Part shown: in pieces, positions 1 to 8,444 of the stretch
Position numbering within the stretch: position 1 is the first letter of the stretch
Layout of the letters: each line of letters starts with the position of its first letter
Assembly (NCBI RefSeq): GCF_017357105.1
Contig: NZ_CP071596.1
Location: forward strand, 3,100,001-3,164,000
Direction: 5' to 3'
DNA length: 64,000 nucleotides
From: Natronosalvus caseinilyticus
Lineage (GTDB): Archaea > Halobacteriota > Halobacteria > Halobacteriales > Natrialbaceae
Notes under the pieces: generated by a model
Told to the model about the DNA's origin: nothing
Database searches by the model: none
The model's input: the letters and a program-made list of their open reading frames with translations, nothing else
Program-made: the position numbers and the translations under genes

Positions 1-1
1 C

Positions 2-295
2 GCCGGCGCGCGGTTCGAAATTGGCGATTCGGATCTCGAGTTGCTCGAAGCCGGCATTGCGGGCTGTGACCACTACGCGGACACCCAGCTCACCGGCGAC
101 GCGTCGGTAACCGGACACTACGAACAGGATCGAGTCTTCCTCGAGACGGTTGCCGCGGGCGAGGAAGCGACGGTCAACACGGTCGACGAAGCCCTGGCCG
201 TTCAGCGGGTCATCGACGCGATCTATCGCTCGAGCGAGACGGGGCGCGCGATTCGTCTCGAGGACACGCGTAAGGCGACCCGTCCGATGGACTGA
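2..295 (+). CDS. Gfo/Idh/MocA-type oxidoreductase, C-terminal end (partial)
   Basis: The open frame enters from the left edge and ends in TGA, so only the last 97 residues are present. The tail, with AVQRVIDAIYRSSETGR, is typical of the C-terminus of Gfo/Idh/MocA NAD(P)-dependent sugar or inositol dehydrogenases, where 'VIDAIYRSAETGR' closes the alpha/beta domain. The nucleotide-binding N-terminus lies outside the window, so substrate and exact family cannot be judged. It is codirectional with the lipoprotein gene that starts about 70 bp later. Confidence 0.7.
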   Translation, partial: AGARFEIGDSDLELLEAGIAGCDHYADTQLTGDASVTGHYEQDRVFLETVAAGEEATVNTVDEALAVQRVIDAIYRSSETGRAIRLEDTRKATRPMD

Positions 296-367
296 CTCAG
301 GTCATCCCGGCGCTCGTATCATTCAGAAATACTTTTCGTCCTGTATTCAAGAGTGAGACGCATCGTA

Positions 368-1696
368 ATGAATGATGCTGGCCGAAGAAGGTTGTTGCAA
401 TCGCTGGCCCTCGGTGGAGTCGCCGCGGTCTCGGGGTGCCTGACGTCCGATTCTCGAGACGGTGACGGCGACGCGAACGACGACCCCTCGAATACCACCG
501 TCGACACCGACGGCGTCGACGGCGAGTCCGAAAGCGACGACCAGTCCAACACCGACGACGAGGCCGAGGAGACCTACGAAGCACGTGACGAACCGCTCTT
601 TCGCCAGTGGACGCCGGCGATGGATACCTACGATTACGAGGGGACTCCGGGATTCCTCGAACTCGACGTCCAGGCCTCCTACGACCTGGCTGACACGGCT
701 TCGAGCGTCGACCGCGCCGAACTCGAGAAGGCCGTCGAAGCGTACAGCGCACTCGGCATCTCGAGTGGAGAGTTGGACCGGTACCTCAATCTAAACGTCG
801 GTGAGATTCTTTACGGTTCGTTCGATTCGAGTGTCGTCACCGACGCCATCGAAACAGCAGGGTACGCCGACGCGAGCAGCCACGGAGCGTACGAAGTGTA
901 CGACGGCGTCTCCATCCAGGACGGCGACAGGGAACTGCTGGAGGACTCGGCCGTTGCCGTCGGTCCGTCCACCCTCGTTGTCGCGCCCACAGCGGGGCTG
1001 ATCGACGAGAACGCTGCGGATTCGTCGACGTTGTCGGTTGGGTCGCTCCTGGAAACGGGAGGGGCGTCAGGCGCCGCACTTCCCGAGACACACGACGACG
1101 TCGGCACGCTCCTGGAGGTGCTCGAGGAAGCGGTCGTCCCGAGCGGGGAAAGTTCGTATTTATTTTGTCTCGCTCCTGATAGTACCGGGCGACCATCGTA
1201 CGAACCGGGTGGGTTCGTCGTTTCCTGGTCGTTTGGGGGCGAACGCACGGAGCTATCGACCGCCTGGATATACGAAGATCTGGAAACGCTCCACGAAGAG
1301 CGCCCACGCTCCCATATCGAATCGTGGCTTCCACTCGAGTACTACAACGAGACGTCGATGTGGACGACCGACCGCGTGGCTGTCTACGAGGGGTGGATCG
1401 AGACCACGGCGTTCAACTATTTCGAACCGCCGGCGGACGCGACGCGCCATACCCGACCACAGGCGGGCCTCAGCCTGGACGAGGAGGATGGCGAGGCCGT
1501 GATCACGATCACCGCGATCGAACACCTCGACGGTCTGTGGATCGAACGAAACGGAGAGACGGTTCGAGTCGACGACGATCCCTCGGTCGGCGCAACCTAC
1601 ACGATATCGATCGAAGCGGAAGACCGGATCGTCGTCATCGGTTCGTACGAACGGACGGAGTCGGTCCTGCTCGAGCACGTCGCCAACGGGTACTGA
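368..1696 (+). CDS. Haloarchaeal lipoprotein of unknown function
   Basis: Predicted secreted, membrane-anchored protein of about 442 residues. The N-terminus has a twin-arginine-like NDAGRRRLLQSLALGG followed by a hydrophobic stretch and a lipobox ending in VSGC, then a long Asp/Glu/Ser-rich linker (about residues 25-70) typical of haloarchaeal surface lipoproteins. No catalytic motif is visible in the body; it has many acidic residues and aromatic repeats such as SYDLAD and AYSALG. I chose the ATG because it sits directly before the Tat-like region; an in-frame GTG lies 15 bp upstream. The gene is convergent with psmB. I do not recognise a function. Confidence 0.8.
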   Translation: MNDAGRRRLLQSLALGGVAAVSGCLTSDSRDGDGDANDDPSNTTVDTDGVDGESESDDQSNTDDEAEETYEARDEPLFRQWTPAMDTYDYEGTPGFLELDVQASYDLADTASSVDRAELEKAVEAYSALGISSGELDRYLNLNVGEILYGSFDSSVVTDAIETAGYADASSHGAYEVYDGVSIQDGDRELLEDSAVAVGPSTLVVAPTAGLIDENAADSSTLSVGSLLETGGASGAALPETHDDVGTLLEVLEEAVVPSGESSYLFCLAPDSTGRPSYEPGGFVVSWSFGGERTELSTAWIYEDLETLHEERPRSHIESWLPLEYYNETSMWTTDRVAVYEGWIETTAFNYFEPPADATRHTRPQAGLSLDEEDGEAVITITAIEHLDGLWIERNGETVRVDDDPSVGATYTISIEAEDRIVVIGSYERTESVLLEHVANGY

Positions 1697-1830
1697 GTCG
1701 CATCGGCTTCGGGTTACTTACGGATCGATCGACACGATCACTCGAAGAGACGTCCGGGCCACCTCAGGAAAGATGCGACGGTCATTATTCGTCGAGGGTG
1801 GGAAAATGGGCTTGCTCAGACCTCGCTCGC

Positions 1831-2562
1831 TCAGATGACTTCTTCGAAGTCGTTGTGGCCGTGGATCTCGACGCCGTCCTCGGTGATTTCACAGAGGAAG
1901 ACGCCGTTGCCGGAGCCGGTGTCGCGCTCGGCGGCAGACTTGATGCTCCGGGCCGCGATGGTCATCGCCTCGTCGTTCGAGAGGCCCTCCTCGTAGGCCT
2001 GCTCGAGGTGGCCGTAGGCGAGTTGCATGCCCGAACCGGTGACGGTGTAGTCGTCCTCCATGACGCCGCCGGCGGGGTCGATGCTGTAAACGTGGCTCCC
2101 TTCCGCGTCGACGCCGCCCAGGATGGGGTGGATGGCGAAGAACGGGCCGCCACGGGCGAAGTTGCCCGCGAGGGTGGCGAGTGCGTCGATGCTCATCTCC
2201 TCGCCACGGCGGGCGTTGTAGAGGTTGACCTCGGCGCGCAGGCTCTTGATGAACGACTGGGCGCCGCCGACGCTGCCGACCATCGTCAGCGCGCCGGTCG
2301 GGTGGATCTGCTCGACCTTCTGGACGTTCTTGTTCGAGACGAAGCGACCGCCGAGGCTCGCGCGCATGTCGGTCGCGATGACGACGCCGTCGGCCGTCGT
2401 GATGCCGATCGTCGTGGTCCCCGTCTTGTTCACGTTGTCCAGTTCGGCCTGCGAGAGGCCGTTCTGGGGGAGCGAGCCGAGTTCCGGTTCGTACGGCGAG
2501 GGCTCGTTCGCCAGCTGGTCGACGGTGCGAGAGAACTCGGAGTCGTGGGATGGCGTTCGCAT
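1831..2562 (-). CDS. psmB: Proteasome beta subunit precursor
   Basis: Catalytic subunit of the archaeal 20S proteasome; beta rings flank the proteolytic chamber between alpha rings. The 243-residue precursor has a propeptide ending in KTG, and the maturation site before TTTIGI frees the nucleophilic Thr (residue 49). Asp and Lys of the beta active site lie in VVIATDMRAS and the following segment. The MRTPSHD start matches the usual haloarchaeal PsmB start, and a TATA-like box about 27 bp upstream would give a leaderless mRNA beginning at this ATG; two longer in-frame starts (MRIM 9 bp up, and one further) are less likely. No alpha subunit or PAN ATPase gene is in the window. Confidence 0.97.
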   Translation of the reverse strand: MRTPSHDSEFSRTVDQLANEPSPYEPELGSLPQNGLSQAELDNVNKTGTTTIGITTADGVVIATDMRASLGGRFVSNKNVQKVEQIHPTGALTMVGSVGGAQSFIKSLRAEVNLYNARRGEEMSIDALATLAGNFARGGPFFAIHPILGGVDAEGSHVYSIDPAGGVMEDDYTVTGSGMQLAYGHLEQAYEEGLSNDEAMTIAARSIKSAAERDTGSGNGVFLCEITEDGVEIHGHNDFEEVI

Positions 2563-2585
2563 TATCCGCATGTTACGGCCGACAG

Positions 2586-2595
2586 GGTATAAAAC
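2586..2595 (-). promoter_or_regulatory. TATA-like promoter of psmB
   Basis: On the minus strand GTTTTATACC lies about 27 bp before the MRTPSHD start of psmB. This is the normal TATA-to-start spacing for haloarchaeal leaderless genes, and it supports the shorter of the possible starts. Confidence 0.6.
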
Positions 2596-2744
2596 ATCGG
2601 CGGTCACCGTGCTTCGTTCCGGTTTCGCCGCGTCGCGTAACGCGGTGGCTCGAAGTCGGTTGTCACCGGTGGCTCGAGGTCGGGTCGTTCACGACGGCTC
2701 GAGGGTCGAGGATCGAGGTATGGAAGGGTAGAAACAGTGTACGT

Positions 2745-2921
2745 TCAGGGCTCGGGCTGGGCGTTCTCGTAGGCCTCACCGACGCTGGCGAGCACCTTGT
2801 GGACTGGAATCGAAATTCCGGCCTGGCGGGCGGCGACCGCGAGCGGCATCATGACGATGCCGGCTGCGATGCACAGTTGATACAGTGCGAACAGGGACGC
2901 GTGGTACACGCGGGATATCAT
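2745..2921 (-). CDS. Small membrane-associated protein, 58 aa, unknown function
   Basis: A 58-residue protein begins MISRVYHASLF and ends in AYENAQPEP. It has one hydrophobic segment (about residues 8-30: FALYQLCIAAGIVMMPLAVA), followed by an amphipathic tail, so a single-pass membrane protein is likely. Codon choice is strongly G/C-ending, as in real genes here. An excellent TATA-like box lies about 34 bp upstream of the ATG. Short proteins of this shape are common in haloarchaea, but I cannot assign a function. It is codirectional with psmB but separated by about 180 bp, so it is probably its own transcript. Confidence 0.65.
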   Translation of the reverse strand: MISRVYHASLFALYQLCIAAGIVMMPLAVAARQAGISIPVHKVLASVGEAYENAQPEP

Positions 2922-3248
2922 CGGCGTTCGGTCGATGGTCAGACCAGGTGTATATATAAGCCTTGTTGCCCCGATAGCGGGTTGATGATTAATCAGGAAG
3001 GTTTGAAGTCCGCGCAGTCTTGCGGTTCAAGTACAGTTGTGGAAAGGGAAATCGAATCCGCGTTTCCGCTCGAGGGATGGGTATCCAGAAGCCAATACAC
3101 CGGGGCAATTTCCAAAACTTATGGCCAACATAGGCCAACCGTGCGCGGTGATCAGCCGTACGAGCACTCGGCTCGAGGATCGGTTTCGGCGACGAACGGA
3201 GCGCGGCCAAACCGCAAAGCAGGAAACCCCGGGGCCCGACCAGGGAGT
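2922..3248. other. Intergenic region between divergent genes, no gene seen
   Basis: This 327-bp stretch separates the 58-aa membrane protein gene from the UPF0212 gene. Besides the leftward TATA box, it holds a short direct repeat (GGCCAAC three times between about 3123 and 3254) and no credible coding frame or RNA gene. Open frames across it have poor codon bias. Confidence 0.5.
2951..2960 (-). promoter_or_regulatory. TATA box of the 58-aa membrane protein gene
   Basis: The minus strand reads CTTATATATA about 34 bp before the ATG. The match to the haloarchaeal TTTATATA consensus is strong and the spacing would give a transcript with a very short leader. Confidence 0.6.
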
Positions 3249-3605
3249 ATGGCCAACTATCTCGTCGCGATGGAAGCCGCGTGGCTCGTTCGCGACGTCG
3301 AAGCGATCGACGATGCAATCGGCGTCGCCGTCAGCGAAGCCGGAAAGCGACTCAACAGCGAGAACATGGAGTACGTCGAGGTCGAGGTCGGCGCGACGGG
3401 CTGTCCTGCCTGTGGCGAACCGTTCGACTCCGCGTTCATCGCGGCCGAAACCGCGCTCGTCGGGCTCGCCCTCGAGATGGACGTCTTCAACGCCGACAGC
3501 GAGGAGCACGCCTCTCGGATCGCGAAGAGCGAGATCGGCGGGGCGCTTCGAGACGTCCCGCTGTCGGTCGTCGAAATCTTCGAACTCGACGACGACGAGG
3601 ACTGA
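3249..3605 (+). CDS. UPF0212 / DUF555 family protein
   Basis: A 118-residue protein that matches the archaeal UPF0212 (DUF555) pattern: an N-terminus NYLVAMEAAWLVRDV, the run DDAIGVAVSEAGKRLN, and a CPACG motif near residue 57 that may bind a metal. The protein is full length for the family. The function is unknown; the family is nearly restricted to euryarchaea. The ATG is preferred over the longer upstream frame because family homology begins exactly there. The HTH-CBS gene starts 67 bp downstream with its own promoter. Confidence 0.85.
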   Translation: MANYLVAMEAAWLVRDVEAIDDAIGVAVSEAGKRLNSENMEYVEVEVGATGCPACGEPFDSAFIAAETALVGLALEMDVFNADSEEHASRIAKSEIGGALRDVPLSVVEIFELDDDED

Positions 3606-3645
3606 CCTCGAGGCGAGTTCTCGAGACCATCCCACCCAAACACAT

Positions 3646-3653
3646 TTCTATAA
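3646..3653 (+). promoter_or_regulatory. TATA-like promoter of the HTH-CBS gene
   Basis: TTCTATAA lies with its centre about 24 bp before the ATG, consistent with a leaderless transcript start. Confidence 0.5.
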
Positions 3654-3672
3654 CCCGCGGTTATGTGCCGGT

Positions 3673-4212
3673 ATGGACCTGCCGACGCCGACGGATCTCA
3701 GACAGCGCCGGAACGAACTGGAACTCACCCAGAGCGAACTGGCAAATCGGGCCGACGTCTCCCAGCCACTGATCGCCCGCATCGAGGGCGGCGACGTCGA
3801 CCCGCGACTCTCGACCTTGCGTCGGATCGTCAACGCCCTCGAGGACGCGGAGGGCGACATCATTCGCGCGGACGACCTCATGCACGAGGACGTGGTCAGC
3901 GTCGCCCCCGACGATCCGGTTAGCGAGGCCGCCCACCAAATGGAACGGGAGGCGTACTCGCAACTGGCGGTCATCCAGGACGGAATTCCGGTCGGGTCGA
4001 TCAGCCAGACGGAACTGGTACACCTGGACGAGGACGACCGCAACGAACCCGTCGCCGAACACATGGCTGAGAGCTTTCCGACCGTCTCGAAGGACGCGAC
4101 CCTCGACGAGATTAGCAACCTCCTCGAGCACTACAAGGCCGTCATGATCACCGAGGCAGGCCAGACCGTGGGCATCATCACCGAGGCGGATCTGGCGGCG
4201 CGACTGTCCTGA
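3673..4212 (+). CDS. HTH transcriptional regulator with paired CBS domains
   Basis: A 179-residue fusion. Residues about 5-55 are an XRE-type helix-turn-helix (LRQRRNELELTQSELANRAD then VSQPLIARIEGG), so it should bind DNA. Residues about 65-179 form two CBS motifs (DLMHEDVVSVAPDDPVSEAA and HMAESFPTVSKDATLDEIS), which commonly sense adenosine nucleotides or SAM. The order HTH-CBS-CBS is the usual one for archaeal regulators of this class. No target operon is indicated by the context; it may be autoregulated because it has its own TATA box. Length is normal and no motif is broken. Confidence 0.9.
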   Translation: MDLPTPTDLRQRRNELELTQSELANRADVSQPLIARIEGGDVDPRLSTLRRIVNALEDAEGDIIRADDLMHEDVVSVAPDDPVSEAAHQMEREAYSQLAVIQDGIPVGSISQTELVHLDEDDRNEPVAEHMAESFPTVSKDATLDEISNLLEHYKAVMITEAGQTVGIITEADLAARLS

Positions 4213-4224
4213 GGCCGCGGTCCG

Positions 4225-4443
4225 TCATCGTTCGTCGGCAATTCGTTCGACGGCGACCACCAATCGGTAAAAGAGAGACACCAGTACGACGCCGAGGCCG
4301 AGCGAAACGACGACGGCAACGCTCAGGAACCAGAGGAGGATGTGGGCGGTGATCAACGCGTACGCGAGACTCCCACCCAACGCCGTGAGCAAGAGGATTT
4401 GATACGGAAGGGGGACGGCTTGCCGTAATTGCGCTGTTGGCAT
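4225..4443 (-). CDS. Small two-TM membrane protein
   Basis: A 72-residue protein with two predicted membrane helices (about residues 15-34, ILLLTALGGSLAYALITAHI, and 36-60, LLWFLSVAVVVSLGLGVVLV) and a short basic/acidic tail VERIADER. The frame has good haloarchaeal codon bias, an ATG start and ends 12 bp from the convergent HTH-CBS gene. I recognise no family and propose no function; it could be a short component of a membrane complex. Confidence 0.65.
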   Translation of the reverse strand: MPTAQLRQAVPLPYQILLLTALGGSLAYALITAHILLWFLSVAVVVSLGLGVVLVSLFYRLVVAVERIADER

Positions 4444-4645
4444 ACGACCATTTCATAATACTCAACCTACATAGACTTGTACGAATGCAGTCCGGAGTGG
4501 CGTCGACGAGGGAACGCGACGCGGGAACCGAGGGCGAATATTTCAGTGAACGTGATCTCGGCGCCAGGCAAACCGGTCGTCAGCCGCTTCCAGTCCACAG
4601 AGCAGAATCGAAACGTCCATTTCGAATCGCCCTCGCTCTTCTGTA

Positions 4646-5302
4646 ATGACAACGACGGTGTATTTCGACCTCGACGGCACGCTCCTCGAGTACACGACGC
4701 CGTTCGACGAGCTGCTCGCTGGCGTCCTCTCCGAGGACCCGTCCCCGGAACTGGCCGAGTTCTTCTCCGATCGAGTACTCGAGGGCATTACCGAAATAGA
4801 ACCGGATCCCTACGAACGGGCGTTCGAAGCCGCCTGTGATCGCTACGGGGTTTCGGGTGATCCGCCGTCGCTCGCCGCCGACTACGTCGCTCTCGAGGCA
4901 GCGTCGATGACCATCGACCCGGCGGTTCGACGCCTCCTCGAGAGCGTCGCCGACCGGCATCGGACGGGCATTCTCACCAACGGCGACGGGCCCATGCAGT
5001 GGCGCAAGATCGAGGAGCACGGCCTCGACGAGATCGTTGACGAAGTCATCGTTTCGAACGACCTGGGAGCGCGAAAGCCCGACCCCGCCATTTTCGAGGA
5101 AGCGAAGGTGCGCTTGCCGGCAGACGCGTACCTCTACGTCGGAGATACGTACGAACACGACATCGTCCCGGCCCGTGAGCAGGGATTCGAGACGGTGTAC
5201 GTCGGCGACGAGGAGCGACCCGAGGCGTCGGTTACCGCCAGCGGAACGAACGCCCTCGCCTCCCTGCTCCTTCCGCTACTGGAGACCGACGACGATCGGT
5301 AA
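4646..5302 (+). CDS. HAD-superfamily hydrolase
   Basis: A 218-residue haloacid-dehalogenase-type phosphohydrolase. Motif I is YFDLDGTLL (nucleophile Asp8, acid/base Asp10), motif II is ILTNG (near residue 112), motif III Lys lies in ARKPDPAIF, and motif IV is YVGDTYEHDI. A helical cap fills residues 15-90, giving a subclass I enzyme of phosphoglycolate phosphatase/haloacid dehalogenase type. The substrate cannot be predicted. It is convergent with a second HAD gene that begins just downstream on the opposite strand. Confidence 0.9.
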   Translation: MTTTVYFDLDGTLLEYTTPFDELLAGVLSEDPSPELAEFFSDRVLEGITEIEPDPYERAFEAACDRYGVSGDPPSLAADYVALEAASMTIDPAVRRLLESVADRHRTGILTNGDGPMQWRKIEEHGLDEIVDEVIVSNDLGARKPDPAIFEEAKVRLPADAYLYVGDTYEHDIVPAREQGFETVYVGDEERPEASVTASGTNALASLLLPLLETDDDR

Positions 5303-5320
5303 TTGCTGGGCCAGACGTCG

Positions 5321-6022
5321 TTACGACTCGAGCCAGGGCGGCTGCTCGAGATCCGCCAGTGACTCGAGCGTGTAGTCCGGGCGGGGCGTCGGCTCCGCGG
5401 GAACGTCTGGCTTAGGGGGCACCCAGACTGACCGAATCCCGGCCGCTCGAGCACCTGCGACGTCGCTCGAGAGGGAGTTCCCGACGTACACTGCGCGCCC
5501 GGGATCCGTCTCGAGGGTCTCGAGCACCCGCCCAAACGGCTCCGGGTCGGGCTTCGGCGCCGTGTCGTAGCCCGCGAAGACCGTCGTCTCGAACGCGTCG
5601 GTGAGGCCGATGGCGTCGAGTTTCTCGCGTTGCATCTCGGGGTTGCCGTTGGTGACGAGGCCGAGACGATACTCCTCACCAAGCGCCTCGAGGACGTCGG
5701 GAACGCCCGAGAGCGGATCGACCGCTCGCTGGTCGCGCTCGGCGGCGAACGCCTCCGCGACGGCGACGCCGACGTCCCGGTCGAAGCCCGATTCGACCGC
5801 CAGGTCGCCGAAGCACCGTTCGCGCAGGTCGGCGACGCTCGAGCTATCTTCCAGGTAGTCGCCGTACCGATCGTGGTACGTCGACGGCTCGAAGAGTGTG
5901 TCGACGCCGGCACGCTCGAACGCTCGCTCGAGGACCGTCGCCGGCGACCGGCGGTAGCGACAGAGGGTGTCGTCCAGGTCGAACAGCACGGCGTCGACGG
6001 GCATCGTCGTGGGCGCGGTCAT
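5321..6022 (-). CDS. HAD-superfamily hydrolase
   Basis: A 233-residue HAD phosphohydrolase with motif I VLFDLDDTLC, motif II LVTNG, motif III Lys in APKPDPEPF and motif IV VYVGNSLSSDV. The DNSxxSD form of motif IV and the DDTLCRY start resemble haloarchaeal HAD-IA hydrolases of unknown substrate. The start codon overlaps the stop of the preceding minus-strand gene in an ATGA, which fixes the start and implies translational coupling. Confidence 0.9.
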   Translation of the reverse strand: MTAPTTMPVDAVLFDLDDTLCRYRRSPATVLERAFERAGVDTLFEPSTYHDRYGDYLEDSSSVADLRERCFGDLAVESGFDRDVGVAVAEAFAAERDQRAVDPLSGVPDVLEALGEEYRLGLVTNGNPEMQREKLDAIGLTDAFETTVFAGYDTAPKPDPEPFGRVLETLETDPGRAVYVGNSLSSDVAGARAAGIRSVWVPPKPDVPAEPTPRPDYTLESLADLEQPPWLES

Positions 6023-6525
6023 CCCTCCCCTCGCCCGACGTCTCGAGCGTACCCCTCGGGCGTTCGCTCGACGAGGTCGAACAGGACCGCCCACTCGAGC
6101 AGTCTGCGGACGCGCTCGCCCCAGACTTCCTGGAGGCGGGTCCGGTGTTTGTGCTGTTCGTAGGCCGGGATTTCGTCGCGGAACGCCTCGAAGACGGCGT
6201 CGGCCGAGAGCGGTCCGTCGGCGGCCTCGAGAACGTCGAGGACCACGGGCACGCCGTAGACGCGCTCGCGGAACGCCTCGCGGAGGTGGTCGGGGTCGGG
6301 ATCGACCCGTTCGCGGTAGAACCCGGCCTGTCCCTCTCGAGCGAGTTCGAGCGCCCGGAGGAAGGTCAGCCAGGTCCGGGCCTCGTCTCGCGGGCCGATT
6401 CCCGTCTCGCGCATGATCCGGGCACAGCAGTCGTCCTCGGTACCGGGAACGAGGGGGACGGCTCGCTGGACGGTCTCGACGTACGCGAGGTCGTCGGGTG
6501 CCTCGGGGACGAGTTTGAACTGCAT
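6019..6525 (-). CDS. Conserved haloarchaeal protein of unknown function
   Basis: A 168-residue soluble acidic protein starting MQFKLVPEAPDDLAYVETVQ. It is predicted mostly alpha-helical, with a C-terminal part (LQEVWGERVRRLLEWAVLFDLVER) that resembles a winged-helix segment. It is placed between mch (7 bp upstream) and the HAD gene (4-bp overlap), so the three very likely form one leftward operon. I do not recognise a domain by name. Confidence 0.8.
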   Translation of the reverse strand: MQFKLVPEAPDDLAYVETVQRAVPLVPGTEDDCCARIMRETGIGPRDEARTWLTFLRALELAREGQAGFYRERVDPDPDHLREAFRERVYGVPVVLDVLEAADGPLSADAVFEAFRDEIPAYEQHKHRTRLQEVWGERVRRLLEWAVLFDLVERTPEGYARDVGRGEG

Positions 6526-6532
6526 ACGGACC

Positions 6533-7477
6533 TCAGCGGTCGGCGTCGAGGCCGAAGGAGTCGACCAGGACGTCCTCGTCCGTCTCGCCGTAGACGTACG
6601 TCGGGCCGCCGAGGACGTCCACGGTCACCTTCGCCGGGCCGAACAGGTCGGCCGACGTCTCCTCGAACGACCAGTCTCGATCCTCGAAGATGTCGGCGAA
6701 CGGCGTGCCGTACTCCTCGCGCGCGCTCGAGACGACCGCGTCGAAGGCGTCGAAGTCCTCCCGAACCACGAGGTGAGCCGTCCCGCCGTACGCGACGGCG
6801 TCGTTCGTCCGGCCGATGGCCGTCTGCTCGTCGCTGGCGACCGGCGGCACCGGCGCACGCCCGGTCGCGGAGACGACGTCGAGCGGATCGTAGCCGAGTT
6901 CGACGAGGTTGAACGTCGCGTGCTCTGCCACGCGGGCCGCGTTCGTGACGCTCCCGACGACGCTGGCGGTAGGGTAGGCCAGCAGGAAGACGCCGCTGGT
7001 CTCGACGCCCGTGAGGGCGGCCACCTGTTCGGAAGCGGCCTCCGTCGGCTGTTCGTCGGTCTCGACCGCGAGCGCCGTCAGGTCGAAGGCGTCGGTGTAG
7101 CCGATGCGGCGGAACTCCGTCTCCTCGGCGACGAGTGCGCGGGCGGGACCGCTCCCCAGCGCCTCGAAGTCCTCGGTCGTGAGTTCCCAGCTCGCTTTCT
7201 GTGAACAGAGCAACGCGAGTCCCGGTTGGTCCGTCGAGAGTTCGACGTGCGGGATGGGCGCGCCGCCAATCTCCGTGAGGTCGCGACTCGGCGTCGCGAG
7301 TCCAGCCGTCTGGATCTCCGTACACAGCAGTCCCGCTTCGATACCGCCGTCGAACTCGAGGCCGAAGTCGAGCACCGTCGTCTCGTTCTCGAGTTCGTAC
7401 GCGCCCACGTTGAGCTCCTCGGTGAACTCGAGGGCCTCGTCGACGAGTTCGATGGCCATCCGGTTGAGACTCTCCAT
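6533..7477 (-). CDS. mch: Methenyltetrahydromethanopterin cyclohydrolase
   Basis: A 314-residue Mch homologue. In methanogens this enzyme converts methenyl-H4MPT to formyl-H4MPT; in haloarchaea the C1 carrier is thought to be a folate, so the true substrate here is inferred only. Diagnostic segments are SLNRMAIELVDEAL at the start, GGIEAGLLCTEIQTAGLAT (residues about 50-68), GSGPARAL and a C-terminal TYVYGETDEDVLV. I chose the ATG before ESLNRM, which matches where Mch homology starts. It heads an apparent three-gene leftward operon. Confidence 0.93.
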   Translation of the reverse strand: MESLNRMAIELVDEALEFTEELNVGAYELENETTVLDFGLEFDGGIEAGLLCTEIQTAGLATPSRDLTEIGGAPIPHVELSTDQPGLALLCSQKASWELTTEDFEALGSGPARALVAEETEFRRIGYTDAFDLTALAVETDEQPTEAASEQVAALTGVETSGVFLLAYPTASVVGSVTNAARVAEHATFNLVELGYDPLDVVSATGRAPVPPVASDEQTAIGRTNDAVAYGGTAHLVVREDFDAFDAVVSSAREEYGTPFADIFEDRDWSFEETSADLFGPAKVTVDVLGGPTYVYGETDEDVLVDSFGLDADR

Positions 7478-7552
7478 GGCTCGGGCTACTCGCTCCGCCT
7501 TCAAACCGTTTGTTAGTTGTGGTCAGGGGCGATTACTCGCGACTACTTGCGA

Positions 7553-7864
7553 CTATTCGCCACTTCTCGCCGGCCGCTCGAGGTGGGACTCGACGGCGTC
7601 GACCTTCGCCGCCGCCGACTCGTCGCTCGTCCGCTTGTCGTCGATCTTGAGGAAAGTGCTGACGCGGTCGCCGCCGACCGCCTCGTGGGCCGCCTGCGCC
7701 GCGGCGAACAGTTCGTCGACGTTTTCGGCCTCAATGGTCGTTCCCATCGGCCCGGTTTCGTACTCGACGTCGTAGTCCTCGAGCGCGTCGACAGCTTTGG
7801 CCACTTCAGACGACATGCTGTCCTCGACGACCGGTGCCGTGCTCAGAAATCCGATGACCGTCAT
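7553..7864 (-). CDS. MTH1187-type thiamine-binding protein (UPF0045)
   Basis: A 103-residue protein of the MTH1187/YkoF-like UPF0045 family. It starts VIGFLSTAPV and contains the family segment YETGPMGTTIEAEN and a C-terminal DRVSTFLKIDDKRT. Members form ferredoxin-like tetramers and have been reported to bind thiamine, though a physiological role is unsettled. TenA, another thiamine-salvage protein, is encoded much further on in this window, with no operon link. The start is the ATG at which homology begins; the longer upstream frame is shadow coding. Confidence 0.88.
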   Translation of the reverse strand: MTVIGFLSTAPVVEDSMSSEVAKAVDALEDYDVEYETGPMGTTIEAENVDELFAAAQAAHEAVGGDRVSTFLKIDDKRTSDESAAAKVDAVESHLERPARSGE

Positions 7865-8052
7865 GGTTGACTCGAGACCGAGAAGGGAGAAATAGCTGTC
7901 CGTTGCGCGGGACTGTAATTGGCGCGACGCGGAGACTGGTGCCTCGATAGCCTCGATAACGGGGCCGACGACGAATCGGGAACGTCGTGTATCCCGGGTC
8001 GGTACCGACGCGTACGGGCTCGCTATCGGTATCGAGAGACAGGGGAAGAGGC

Positions 8053-8403
8053 TCAGCGAAGCGGTGACTGGCCGCTGCCAGCCGGTGGATAGACGAAGAT
8101 GTCGCCGTTGGCGAAAACGTACACCTCGTGCTCGAGGGCCCTGAAGCACACGTGGCCGTCGAGTCGTCGTTCGCCGTCGTTCTTCCGGCTGAACAGTTGC
8201 TCGAGCGCGTCGGGGTCGATGCTGTCGTACAGGGAGAACTCGCCCTGGGAGACGTCGACGTTCGCGATGCTCGAGAGGGCGTGTACGATGGTCGTCGTCA
8301 ACGTCGCCGTGCCGTCGGGGTCGTAGCGAAAGACGTACCGATCGTTCGCCTGGTCGTAATTCGAGTCGTGCGTGCTGTCTGGGGGAGGGATTTCAGTTTG
8401 CAT
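8053..8403 (-). CDS. HalOD1 output-domain protein
   Basis: A 116-residue stand-alone haloarchaeal HalOD1 domain: YDPDGTATLTTTIVHALSSI near residue 27, then LYDSIDPDALEQLF and the C-terminal beta segments CFRALEHEVYVFANGD. HalOD1 domains are found as outputs of haloarchaeal signalling proteins, and free-standing copies are frequent; their molecular job is not established. A 12-bp perfect palindrome lies about 42 bp upstream and could be a regulator's site. Confidence 0.85.
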   Translation of the reverse strand: MQTEIPPPDSTHDSNYDQANDRYVFRYDPDGTATLTTTIVHALSSIANVDVSQGEFSLYDSIDPDALEQLFSRKNDGERRLDGHVCFRALEHEVYVFANGDIFVYPPAGSGQSPLR

Positions 8404-8444
8404 ATCGGTACAAAGGGCTAGGCAGTTGCGCAGGTGTCCGTATC

